A stretch of DNA of 64,000 nucleotides. Origin: Vulcanimicrobiota bacterium. GTDB lineage: Bacteria; Vulcanimicrobiota; Xenobia; Xenobiales; JADMJV01. The position numbers and the translations under genes were made by a program. This document shows, in pieces, positions 27,341 through 35,736 of the stretch. How positions within the stretch are numbered: the first letter of the stretch is position 1; every line of letters begins with the position of its first letter. The stretch spans positions 1 to 64,000 of the forward strand of contig JAEXNA010000037.1 in NCBI GenBank assembly GCA_023447635.1, given 5' to 3'. The notes under the pieces are model-generated. The model had not been told where the DNA came from. It saw only the letters and a program-made list of their open reading frames with translations, and made no database searches.

Positions 27341-28564
27341 ATGCTGGTCGTCTACGCTTCTCCTCTGATTCGCGACGATATCGAGCAGTTTCTGCGGGCG
27401 CTGCTTCGTATCGACGGGGTCCGTCTGGCGCTGCTGACCCAGGACCGACCTCAACGTCTGACGCCCGACCTGGCCGACGCCCTGGTCGCTCTAGAGAGAG
27501 TCGAAGACAGCCTGGACACGGGCCAAGTGCACCGCGCGCTGCAGAGCCTGAAGAACCGCTTTGGCCCGATCCACCGCTTGCTCGCCGTCAACGAGCAGAT
27601 CCAGGTGCCGCTGGCCGAGATGCGGGAGCGCTTCGGGGTCCAGGGGATGGGGGTCGAGGCGGCGGTGAACTTCCGCGACAAGGCCCGCATGAAGTACCTG
27701 TTCGAGCAAAACGGTGTTCCCTGTGCGCGCAGCGGTTGCGCCACCTCCAGCGAGGAGGTGCGCGCCTTTGTCGAGCGGGTCGGCTTGCCCATCGTGCTCA
27801 AGCCGTTGGCCGGAGCCGCCACTCAGTCGACTTTCCGAGCGATCGACGCCCCTTCTCTGGCCGAGGCGCTCGCCTCGAACCCACCTTCCCCACACAATCC
27901 GGTGCTGCTCGAAGAGTTCGTAACCGGAGAGGAAAGAACCCTGGAGACGCTCTCCCTGAACGGGCGCCCCCTCTGGCACTCAGTAACCCAGTACAGCCCA
28001 ACCGCGCTGCACGCCGTAGAGACGCCCTGGATCCAGTGGTGCCTTCTGACCCCAACCGATCCGGTCGAGGCCGGCCTTCCCGAAATCCAGTCCGTTGGCG
28101 AACGGGCCATCGCTGCACTGGGCATGGGTACCGGAATGTCCCATCTCGAGTGGTTCCGCCAGGCCGACGGGCGGGTGGTGGTGGGAGAGGTCGCTGCGCG
28201 CCCCCCGGGATCACAGATCTTCAAGGCGGCGAACTACGCCTACGACATGTGCATGTACACCACGTGGACTCGGCTGATGGTGCTCGACGACTTCGTTCCG
28301 CCGCCTCTGCAGAGGCGCTACGCCGTGGGGTCGGTATTCCTGCGCGGGCACGGCGGCAGCCGGATCGTCAGGACGCACGGGTTGGAGGAGGCGCTGGCGC
28401 ACCTGGGAGAGATGGTGGTCGAGGGGCGCACGCCGCGCCCCGGAGAGACCGCCCACGCGACCTACACGGGCAACGGTTACGTGCAGATCCGTCATGCGGA
28501 GACGTCCGTGGTGCGCGACGCACTGCGGTACCTGCAGGATCACGTCAGGGTCGAACTGGCCTGA
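27341..28564 (+). CDS. ATP-grasp ligase-like protein
   Basis: 407 residues. An N-terminal pre-ATP-grasp Rossmann-like part (MLVVYASPLIRDDIEQFLRAL) is followed by MKYLFEQNGVPCARS, GLPIVLKPLAGAATQSTF (ATP-binding Lys), LLEEFVTGEERTLETL and MSHLEWFRQADGRVVVGEVAARPPGSQI (acidic metal ligands). This is the layout of carboxylate-amine ligases. Directly downstream of the oxidoreductase with a one-base gap. The acceptor and donor cannot be deduced; a small-molecule or peptide ligation step coupled to the oxidoreductase is plausible. Confidence 0.8.
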   Translation: MLVVYASPLIRDDIEQFLRALLRIDGVRLALLTQDRPQRLTPDLADALVALERVEDSLDTGQVHRALQSLKNRFGPIHRLLAVNEQIQVPLAEMRERFGVQGMGVEAAVNFRDKARMKYLFEQNGVPCARSGCATSSEEVRAFVERVGLPIVLKPLAGAATQSTFRAIDAPSLAEALASNPPSPHNPVLLEEFVTGEERTLETLSLNGRPLWHSVTQYSPTALHAVETPWIQWCLLTPTDPVEAGLPEIQSVGERAIAALGMGTGMSHLEWFRQADGRVVVGEVAARPPGSQIFKAANYAYDMCMYTTWTRLMVLDDFVPPPLQRRYAVGSVFLRGHGGSRIVRTHGLEEALAHLGEMVVEGRTPRPGETAHATYTGNGYVQIRHAETSVVRDALRYLQDHVRVELA

Positions 28565-28571
28565 GGAGGGG

Positions 28572-31391
28572 CTACCAGTCCTCGGCGCTCGGCCAGGACT
28601 TCGCCTCGGAAGCCGAAGGGGCCACCGGCGGCTGACGACGAGGCACCCCGGATCCTCCGTCGGGCCCTCCCCTCCCCCCGGGATCTCCCCTCCGACCGGA
28701 ACCGCCCTCGCCCTCGCCCGGAGGAGTTCGTAAGTCGGGAGCCGTCCTTGCCCCTTCCCACTCCTCAGTAGCCCAATCCAGCATCAGAAGCGGTAGCAAT
28801 TCTACCGGATCGCCCAGAGTCCGCGCGACGTTCTTGTGCTTGGCCACGAACTCTGTTCGACCCATCTCCCGGTTCACTTCGGCCAGGGCCCATCGGTAAG
28901 CCGCCCGACGCGGCTCGAGCTGAACCGCCCTGTAGAGCGCTGCGATCGCTTCGCTGCCCGAGCAGCAGGCGGCCACGAGAGCGTGGGCCTCCGCGCAGTC
29001 CGGGTGCTGACGAACGGTCTGGCGAGCCAGCGGCAGCGCTTCCTCTGACCGACCGTCCCGCAGCAGGGCCCAGGCCAGATTCAGACCGGCGGCCATCCGC
29101 CCCGGCGCCGCCAACTTGTAGCCCTGACGGAACGCCTCGACGACCTCAGCCCAGTCGTCTCCTCGCTGGGCCAGAAGGCAACCCAGATTGTTATAGGCCT
29201 CCGCGTCCTGCGGGTCGACTTCGGCCAGCAGCAGGTTCAGAACCCCGGCCGCGTCTTCTCCCTCGCCCGCGAGGAGACGCTCCACGGCCAGTCCGTGCAG
29301 TCGCCGCTGACGAGCTCTGTCGATAGGGTCGAAAACGGCGTCCGGATACAGCCCTTTCACGACCGCCTCGATGCTTTTGGGCCGCTCGTCCGGCCACTTG
29401 CGCAAACAGTCGGCGATCAGCAGCGGAAGCGCCGACGGAAAGCCCTCCGGTAACGGGCCCAGCGCCTGCGGCTCGAGCGACACCGCCTGCTGATGCAACT
29501 CGCTGTGACTCCTGGCGGGAAAAGGGAGCCGACCGGTCGTCACCTGATAGAGCAGCACACCAAAGGCGTAGATGTCGCAGGCTGCCGAGGTCTCTCCCAT
29601 CCACTGCTGGGGACTCCGGAACGTCAGCAGTTCGAGTTCGGTCGCCAGCGGCACCGAGCCGCCCAAGGCGGCGAGGAAATCGGGAGAGAATCTCAACAGT
29701 CTGGGCGTGACCTGCTCTTCGCGGTCATCGAGCCAGACGGCGTCGGCCGATAGCGCTCCGTGCACGACGCGGCGGTGGTGGGCCAGCGCCAGAGCTGAAC
29801 CTACGGCCAGGACGACCGCGCGAAACCCTTCGGGGGACAGCGCCGGAGCGTAGCCCGCTCGGGCGATCTTTGCCCGCAGCGAGGTCTTCGGGAGCGGGGC
29901 GGTGAGCACTGTTACGACCCGGTCCCGTCGACGGATCGCATAGAGCGGCAGAATGGCGGGATGAACCAGGCCCGCCCAGCGCGAGTTCGACTGCAGAAAC
30001 CAGCTTTCAACGGCTGCCGCAGCGACCTCGAAGGTGAACGCCGTGACTCGGTCCTGGCCCTCCTCGAACTCTAGAACGCCAAGAGTCGAAGAGAGCGCTC
30101 GCTGGTCGCTACCCCCTGGGCGGATGGAGAACGGAAGCGTCGCATCTTGCTCGGCTATCGTCGTGGGCGGCTCTTCAGAATCCGGGCAGGGGCGGTTTTC
30201 TCCCCCTCGCCAGCCCTCGGAAGGCGTCAGGTCGAAAGCCCCGGAAGGTTGCTCGACAGGATAAACTCGTAGCTCTCTCGCCTCTTGCAGGGCCAGCTCC
30301 AGCCAGCCCGTGCTCAGACGGCCGAGCAGCTGTCCTCGAAGCGCCTGCTCGGCCGCCTCTTCGCTCTCTCCCAGCCGGGAACACAGGGCGGCCAGGCTCT
30401 GGCGAATGGCGGGCCGCTCCGGCCCCAACGCGACCGCCTGCCAGAGCCAACGCGTGGCCTCGAGCGGCATGTCGAGATCCATGTAGGTTACGCCGATGTT
30501 GTGAGCCAGAGCGGCATCGTGGCCGTCCGAGCGCCAGAGTTTGCATAGCGGGCCGAGACTTTCCATCCCGCCCGAAGCGGCCTTGTTCAGCAGACGCGCT
30601 CTTCGCTGGCCGTCGAGGAACGGCAGCGAAATCTGCGGATACAGGCTCTCCCAGATCTCCCGCACGGATTGGGGTCGGCTCTGCGGCTCTTTGCTCAGAC
30701 AGCGAGCCACCACCCGCGGAAGTCCGCTCGGGTAGCCCTCTGGCAGATCCAGTTCGCGCGGCGCGACGCTGAAAATCTGAGCGCACAGCCAACCCAGGTC
30801 CGAAGTCTCGAAAGGGAACTCTCCCGTCACCAGGTGGAACAACAAGACCCCCAGCGCCCAGATGTCGCTGGTCGCATCGGCCGACCCGCCGCGCAGCTGC
30901 TCCGGCGCCTGGTACAGCATAAAGCTCGGGATCGGGCCCTGGGACCAGTCCTCGGAAAGCACCGCCAGCTGTTCGGGCGCCCAGCGAAGCAGGCGCAGCT
31001 GATCGGAACCGACCACCAGCAGCGCGTCCTCGCTCAACGATCCGTGAGCGATACCACGAACGTGCGCGTAGTCTAGAGCCAGGAACAGACCGGCCAGCAT
31101 GTCGCGCAGCGTCGAAGGGTCGGGCCGACCTCGCTCCTGGCACCATTCGGCTAGCGACGGTCCCGCAGCGGCCTCCGACACCCAGAGCAGCCGTCGCCCA
31201 AGATGGTGGGCCTCGTAGAGCGCCACTATCGAGGGATGCCGCAACTCGATCCAGGGACGGCTAGCCTGGACCAGCCAGTTCCCGCCGCAGCGCTCGCTCA
31301 GGCGTAAGCGAGTCATGCCGACGACCCGCTCCAGGACTTCGTCGTGACCGAGCCAGGTGGAAACTTTCGAGGCTACAGCGTTGGCGCGCAC
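28572..31391 (-). CDS. Tandem pseudokinase with TPR segments
   Basis: About 939 residues with two protein-kinase-like domains (~30-255 and ~430-700), each followed by TPR-type helices (~270-370 and ~710-850). Both lack catalysis: the HRD motif is HGS (116-118) in the first and HGA (544-546) in the second. DFG is replaced in both (LLRWAPE; LLRFSPD), and a canonical glycine loop is not visible. The structural APE and DxW/Y...G segments remain (YQAPEQLRG...SDIWALGVLLF; RSPQQWMG...CDIYAFGVLLYQ). The C-terminus is Gly/Pro-rich. Probably a scaffold or allosteric partner of the true kinases. The GTG start at 31391 has a weak site; an ATG at 31316 is possible. Confidence 0.8.
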   Translation of the reverse strand: MRANAVASKVSTWLGHDEVLERVVGMTRLRLSERCGGNWLVQASRPWIELRHPSIVALYEAHHLGRRLLWVSEAAAGPSLAEWCQERGRPDPSTLRDMLAGLFLALDYAHVRGIAHGSLSEDALLVVGSDQLRLLRWAPEQLAVLSEDWSQGPIPSFMLYQAPEQLRGGSADATSDIWALGVLLFHLVTGEFPFETSDLGWLCAQIFSVAPRELDLPEGYPSGLPRVVARCLSKEPQSRPQSVREIWESLYPQISLPFLDGQRRARLLNKAASGGMESLGPLCKLWRSDGHDAALAHNIGVTYMDLDMPLEATRWLWQAVALGPERPAIRQSLAALCSRLGESEEAAEQALRGQLLGRLSTGWLELALQEARELRVYPVEQPSGAFDLTPSEGWRGGENRPCPDSEEPPTTIAEQDATLPFSIRPGGSDQRALSSTLGVLEFEEGQDRVTAFTFEVAAAAVESWFLQSNSRWAGLVHPAILPLYAIRRRDRVVTVLTAPLPKTSLRAKIARAGYAPALSPEGFRAVVLAVGSALALAHHRRVVHGALSADAVWLDDREEQVTPRLLRFSPDFLAALGGSVPLATELELLTFRSPQQWMGETSAACDIYAFGVLLYQVTTGRLPFPARSHSELHQQAVSLEPQALGPLPEGFPSALPLLIADCLRKWPDERPKSIEAVVKGLYPDAVFDPIDRARQRRLHGLAVERLLAGEGEDAAGVLNLLLAEVDPQDAEAYNNLGCLLAQRGDDWAEVVEAFRQGYKLAAPGRMAAGLNLAWALLRDGRSEEALPLARQTVRQHPDCAEAHALVAACCSGSEAIAALYRAVQLEPRRAAYRWALAEVNREMGRTEFVAKHKNVARTLGDPVELLPLLMLDWATEEWEGARTAPDLRTPPGEGEGGSGRRGDPGGRGGPDGGSGVPRRQPPVAPSASEAKSWPSAEDW

Positions 31392-31421
31392 CTCGATAGG
31401 ATACCACTGGAATGGTTAAAG

Positions 31422-31919
31422 TTAAGCCTTGTCCTGGGCCCGGCTGACCGCTTCGGGGAAAAGGTCCATCACCTTATTGAGGAAGTGCAGGTCGTCCTCG
31501 CTGAAGTTGCCTCCCGAGGCCTGATTGTCGAAGTAGGCGATGGCCAGGATCTCGCCGTCGGCGTTGTGAGCCGCCGAACAGAGGCACGAGCGGACGTTGT
31601 GTGCGGCGATGCTCTGCGAGGTGCCCAGGCGTTCATCGCTGCTGGGGTCGAAGGAGACCAGTCCACGGCCGCGGCTCAGCACGTTGCGGATCACGCTGCG
31701 ACTAAACGGGAACTGCAGCCTCAGCACCTCGTCGCCAATGTAGACCAGGTCGCGAGTGGGCATCCAGAGACAGCCTCGCTCGGCGAAGTTCTCCTCGATC
31801 AACATCTCCAGGATCTTCTCCAGGTTCTCGTTGCTGAGCTCTTCGTTGAGCAGTTCCGAGTAGGGTTCCAGGTCCAAGTCTTCCACTTCGTTCTCCGCTA
31901 GTTCCGATTCCGACCCCAT
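31422..31919 (-). CDS. GAF-domain protein
   Basis: 165 residues. A short acidic N-terminus (EVEDLDLEPYSELLNEELSNENL) is followed by one GAF domain: EMLIEENFAERGCLWMP, SRSVIRNVLSRGRGLVSFD, SQSIAAHNVRSCLCSAAHNADGEILAIAYFDN, ending in FSEDDLHFLNKVMDLF. The layout is that of GAF sensors in FHA/adventurous-type signalling proteins. Cys and His residues in VRSCLCSAAH could take part in ligand or redox sensing. It lies 30 bases upstream of the tandem pseudokinase on the same strand and is probably co-transcribed. Confidence 0.8.
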   Translation of the reverse strand: MGSESELAENEVEDLDLEPYSELLNEELSNENLEKILEMLIEENFAERGCLWMPTRDLVYIGDEVLRLQFPFSRSVIRNVLSRGRGLVSFDPSSDERLGTSQSIAAHNVRSCLCSAAHNADGEILAIAYFDNQASGGNFSEDDLHFLNKVMDLFPEAVSRAQDKA

Positions 31920-32066
31920 CCCTTGACAACACGTTACGCTCTCGCCCCGAGGAACCCCTACGGCTTATCTCGCATCCGTTCACATTCGGGCAATATTTCC
32001 CATCGTTGCCAAGCCGAACGTTCCACTCCCAGACCAGAAGGGCGACCTATATTCGGAGGTATGACC

Positions 32067-33194
32067 GTGCAGCCCAGCCGCCCCAGCGCTACTTATGGCC
32101 TCCCTCCCGCCCCCGCTCGGATCAGCGGAGCGCAGGGAGAGCTTTTGATCGGCACCTACGCCGGAGCCGTCGACAAAGTCGACCTGGGGCCCCTCAAAGG
32201 CGAATTCGGGCGGCGTCCATTGGACCGTTTTATACGCGAAAAAGAGTTCACCTACACCGCCGTCTCTGGGGTTAGCGAGGACGGCGAGAGGGTCAAAGTG
32301 GTCATGGCGATCACCGACCTGGGCTACGCCTCATCGGGATTTGTGACCGTGTTCAACATCGACGACAAAGAGGTGCTGGCCAACCACAGCTTTCTCGGCC
32401 TGCCGGGCTCCTCGGATATCTCGGCCGAGCCTAAAGAGGGGCTGCAGGCGTCTTACAACGGTCTTTTCAACAACGCCCGCATGAGCCTCTCCCATCCTCG
32501 CGGCGCCCGCTCCTACTCGCAGCATATCGATATCCCGGCCGGCGGCGGACAGCCGGCCGTCGCCTTCGACGCCACTTTCGGTGCCGGCGGGCCGCCGCCG
32601 GTGACCATCATCGCCCCGATGATTCGATCCGGTGAAGACCGCCCGGGCGGAGCCGAGATGTCGGTGAAATCCCAGGCGCTGGAAGGGTCGGGGATCCTGA
32701 ACGTGGGCGAGAAATCGTACCGACTCGACAGCGTGATGGCTTCGATCGACTACAGTTCCGGCTTCATGAACCACGTCACCGAGTGGCTGTGGGGTTCGGT
32801 CACCGGTCGGCTCGAGGACGGTCGCGCCTTCGGCATCAATATGGGCGAAGGCTTCAACGACTCGGATCCTCGGGCTAATAACAACCTGCTCTGGGTCCAG
32901 GACAACTCGGGCGAATGGCAGATCCGCCACCTGCCCAAGCTGACCTTCGAGTTCAACCCCGAGCGCCCGCTCGAGCCGTGGAAGGTCAGTGCGGACGACC
33001 CGACCTTCCAGGTCGATCTCGAGTTTGAACCGGTCGCCATGCACGCCGAGAAGCGCAATCTGGGGATCATCGCGGCAGATTTTTCCCAACCGTCGGGGCT
33101 CTGGAAAGGCCAACTGACCGACCGCCGGACGGGCGAGATGTTCCGCTTTCAGGGAGCCGACGGCGTGGCCGAAGATCAGTACGTGAAGTGGTGA
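32067..33194 (+). CDS. DUF2804-like protein
   Basis: 375 residues if it starts at the GTG at 32067, which has GGAGG seven bases upstream. An ATG six bases earlier has the same GGAGG only one base away, so GTG is preferred. After a Pro-rich N-terminus the sequence fits the DUF2804 pattern: IDYSSGFMNHVTEWLWGSVTG, GRAFGINMGEGFNDSDPRANNNLLWV, and a C-terminal QPSGLWKGQLTDRRTGE. Beta-rich and lacking a signal peptide. The biochemical role of DUF2804 is not known to me. Confidence 0.75.
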   Translation: MQPSRPSATYGLPPAPARISGAQGELLIGTYAGAVDKVDLGPLKGEFGRRPLDRFIREKEFTYTAVSGVSEDGERVKVVMAITDLGYASSGFVTVFNIDDKEVLANHSFLGLPGSSDISAEPKEGLQASYNGLFNNARMSLSHPRGARSYSQHIDIPAGGGQPAVAFDATFGAGGPPPVTIIAPMIRSGEDRPGGAEMSVKSQALEGSGILNVGEKSYRLDSVMASIDYSSGFMNHVTEWLWGSVTGRLEDGRAFGINMGEGFNDSDPRANNNLLWVQDNSGEWQIRHLPKLTFEFNPERPLEPWKVSADDPTFQVDLEFEPVAMHAEKRNLGIIAADFSQPSGLWKGQLTDRRTGEMFRFQGADGVAEDQYVKW

Positions 33195-33278
33195 GGCGCT
33201 AGTCTCGAAAATTTCTGGAGCGATTCTGTCGATCTCGGACGCTGACCAACGACTAGGGATGAAAAGGAGATACGACGG

Positions 33279-33626
33279 ATGAGTTATGTAGATGGATTTG
33301 TCGTGCCGGTCCCAACGGCCAACAAAGAAGAGTACCGTCGCGTCGCGGGCGAATTCGCCGCGTTTTTCAAGGAGTTCGGAGCCACTTCGGTGGTCGAATG
33401 CTGGGGTAACGATGTGCCGCGAGGCAAAAGCACCGACTTCTGGATGTCGGTCAAGGCCGAAGAAACCGAAAGCGTGGTGTTCTCCTGGATCACCTGGCCT
33501 TCGAAGGAGGTTCGCGACGCTGGCAACCAGCGCATGATGGAGGACCCCCGCATGACCGCCTTCGAGATACCGTTCGACACCAAACGGATGATCTTCGGCG
33601 GTTTCGAGGTCTTGTTAGAGGCCTAG
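33279..33626 (+). CDS. DUF1428 family protein
   Basis: 115 residues that match DUF1428 over their whole length: MSYVDGFVVPVPTANKEEY, ATSVVECWGNDVPRGKSTDFW, VVFSWITWPSKEVRDAGNQ, MIFGGFEVLLE. These are small ferredoxin-like, dimeric alpha/beta proteins of uncertain function. A GGAG site lies ahead of the ATG. The stop overlaps the GTG start of the carboxypeptidase gene, indicating co-translation. Confidence 0.88.
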   Translation: MSYVDGFVVPVPTANKEEYRRVAGEFAAFFKEFGATSVVECWGNDVPRGKSTDFWMSVKAEETESVVFSWITWPSKEVRDAGNQRMMEDPRMTAFEIPFDTKRMIFGGFEVLLEA

Positions 33627-34801
33627 TGAGAACGACTCGAACGCTTGGCTGGCTGCTGCTCTTCTCGGCCTGTGCGGTGGGGGCCCAGCCCTCGCCGCCG
33701 GCCTGGCCCCTCTCTGACCAGTACAGCGTGTTGGTCGGCGAACAGCGTCTCCCGCTCTTGAAGTCGCGGGAAGACTCGGCGGCCAGGCTGGACAAGGACG
33801 GCAACGGGCTCATCACGCCGGAAGAGTTCGCCGTCTGGACCGAGAACATGCCGGGCGGACTGAAGGTCGACGTCGAGGACTATGTCCGGGACCTCGCTCA
33901 CGAGTTCACCGGCACCCCCTCGCCCTACGTTGGCCGCTATCCCGATGCGCTCGAAGTCGAGCGCCGTCTGCGCGCAGCGGTCGGCGAATCGGCGGGACGG
34001 GCCCGACTCGAGAAGTTGGGCGAAAGCGCTGAAGGACGTCCGATCTGGGCCGCGCGAGTGGGCCGCGAGGGGGCGCCCAGGGTGGTCATCGTGGCCCAGC
34101 AGCACGCTCGGGAATGGATGTCGCTGCAGGTCGCTCTGGCCATCCTTGACGCCCTGCTGACCGACCCCGCCCAGGCCCCGCTGACCGAGCGGCTAGAGAT
34201 CTGGCTGGTGCCGCTGGCCAACCCCGACGGCTACGAATATTCTCGCTCGAGCGACCCCGGATGGCGCAAGAGCCGTCGCGTCACCGGACCCAATCGGGCT
34301 CCGGGGGTCGACCTCAACCGTAACTTCCCCGCCGATTATCGACGCTCCGGCGACCTGCCCGAGCGAACCGACGACGACTGGGGCGCCAGCGACCTGCCGC
34401 GCTCGGGCCAGTATCGCGGCCCGGGCCCCGCCTCGGAGCCGGAAACCCGGGCGCTGATAGGGCTGCTCGACCGCCCCGGCCTGATAGGAGTGCTGGACCT
34501 GCACGGATTCGGCTGCAAAATCGTGCAACCGGGCGAGGACAGCACCGTGCCTCAGGCTCGCTACCAAAAGTTAGGCGCCGGAATGCTCGAGGCGCTCGGT
34601 CCGGATTACGAAACGCTTCGCTTCGGCGACCTTTATCCGCTGACGGGAAGCCTGGCCTCTTATGCCGACCGCAAAGGGGTTCCCGGTCTGACTCTCGAGC
34701 TGGGCAAGGCGTTCCGGCCCCATCCCGACAAGATGGAAGCGGTCGTCGGGCAGGGCGTACGGGGCGCGCTCAGTTTTGCGCGCGCGCTGATCGAGCCGTA
34801 A
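33626..34801 (+). CDS. Secreted M14 zinc carboxypeptidase with EF-hand loop
   Basis: 391 residues beginning at a GTG that shares a base with the previous stop. A signal peptide (TLGWLLLFSACAVGA) is followed by an EF-hand-type loop DKDGNGLITPEE at 56-67. The peptidase domain has QQHAREW (zinc ligands His160 and Glu163), NPDGYEYS, GVDLNRNFP, the third zinc ligand in DLHGFG, and LTLELG with the catalytic Glu. It should remove C-terminal residues from peptides outside the cytoplasm. It ends inside the last codons of the convergent small membrane protein (32-base overlap). Confidence 0.88.
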   Translation: MRTTRTLGWLLLFSACAVGAQPSPPAWPLSDQYSVLVGEQRLPLLKSREDSAARLDKDGNGLITPEEFAVWTENMPGGLKVDVEDYVRDLAHEFTGTPSPYVGRYPDALEVERRLRAAVGESAGRARLEKLGESAEGRPIWAARVGREGAPRVVIVAQQHAREWMSLQVALAILDALLTDPAQAPLTERLEIWLVPLANPDGYEYSRSSDPGWRKSRRVTGPNRAPGVDLNRNFPADYRRSGDLPERTDDDWGASDLPRSGQYRGPGPASEPETRALIGLLDRPGLIGVLDLHGFGCKIVQPGEDSTVPQARYQKLGAGMLEALGPDYETLRFGDLYPLTGSLASYADRKGVPGLTLELGKAFRPHPDKMEAVVGQGVRGALSFARALIEP

Positions 34802-35021
34802 GAGGTTCAGAGTGGGGCGCGGCCTCGCACTCGTCGGCGTGCAAAAAATGCAGAACCGGTAAGGCCAGAGGGGCCAGGAAGACGACGATCAGAAGCGCTG
34901 CGACCATCCTCGCGGTCGTGGAAACGCGCCGTCGTGGTTCGTCTTCGACCTCATGAAAGGCTCCGTCGAGAACTTCTCGCCACTCTTCGAGGGGCGACTC
35001 GTATTGGCTTTCCCTGCTCAC
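34770..35021 (-). CDS. Small single-span membrane protein, 83 aa
   Basis: A GTG start overlaps the stop of the glycosyltransferase frame (GTGA), a typical coupling arrangement. The N-terminal half is acidic and soluble (YESPLEEWREVLDGAFHEVEDE). It is followed by one transmembrane helix (MVAALLIVVFLAPLALPVLHFL) and a short tail with one Cys (HADECEAAP). No family recognised. By context it could anchor or assist the glycosyltransferase. Confidence 0.55.
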   Translation of the reverse strand: MSRESQYESPLEEWREVLDGAFHEVEDEPRRRVSTTARMVAALLIVVFLAPLALPVLHFLHADECEAAPHSEPLTARSARAQN

Positions 35022-35736
35022 TCCGTGACCCTTCGACGCCTCTCTCCTCTGGCCTCCATCAGCGCTACGGAGAGGCCGTCGAGGTCCCCCGGCACGACTT
35101 CCCGAACGGGGTAGCAGCCGGCGGCCCGAAGGGAAGCAACGACAGGCAAACCTCGTCCCAATGCTTCTCCAATCTCTGAGGGATAGCACTCGACCCAGGA
35201 CGGCGCCACGACCACTCCAATCCCTTCGAAGCCCTGAGCGGGGCTCACCTGGGGGTGATCGAGAAGACGCTCCGGCTCCAACCCCTCACCGACAAGGACA
35301 CGCAGGCGCCAGTCGGGGTGTTTCTCCAGGACTTTCAGAACCTCCAGCACCCCGTGGCGTGGGGTCGCCAGCCCCGCCAACAGCAAGTCCCTTCCCGCTG
35401 CCGCCGCCTGGGGACCCCCCCCTCCGGCCCCGGTACGACGGAACAGTTCCAGCCCCGCTCCCTCAACCTTTCCGCCACGTGGCGGCCTCGCACCAGAATC
35501 TCATCGGCCAGAACCAGTTCCTGCTCCTGCCGGACCAGCCAGTGCTGAGCTGCCCGGTAACGGCGAAGGAACCCGCTGCCCGGGTGCATCCGGGCGGCCG
35601 CGTCGAGATCGTCGTGCAGGTCCCGCAGCAGTAGCAGGTCCAACAGAAGAGTCTTCTTGCCCCGATGTCCGGCGAAGAGTTCTAGCGCCGCCAGAGAGGG
35701 AGCGATCACCTCGCCTTCCTCGGGCGGTCGGGCCAA
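35018..35736 (-). pseudogene. Glycosyltransferase (GT4-like), frame broken at a G8 tract
   Basis: Two consecutive frames together make one glycosyltransferase. The first (from a TTG at 35736) reads VIAPSLAALELFAGHRGKK, LLLDLLLLRDLHDDLD, ILVRGRHVAERLRERGW. The second reads LLLAGLATPRHGVLEVL, LRVLVGEGLEPERLL, VVVAPSWVECYPSEIGEALGRGLPVVAS (the donor-site EGxPxxE-like region). The switch falls at the run of eight Gs at 35415-35422; one extra G would restore a single frame. The N-terminal acceptor domain is short compared with family members, and the upstream VanW-like frame runs into it without a stop. This may be a real inactivation, phase variation or a sequencing error. Confidence 0.65.
35415..35422 (-). 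repeat. G8 homopolymer at the glycosyltransferase frameshift
   Basis: A run of eight Cs on the plus strand (G8 in the coding sense) lies exactly where the glycosyltransferase frame changes. Nine Gs would join the two halves as PEGGGPQAAAAGRDLLLAGL. Such tracts slip during replication and are also common sites of sequencing error. Confidence 0.7.
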
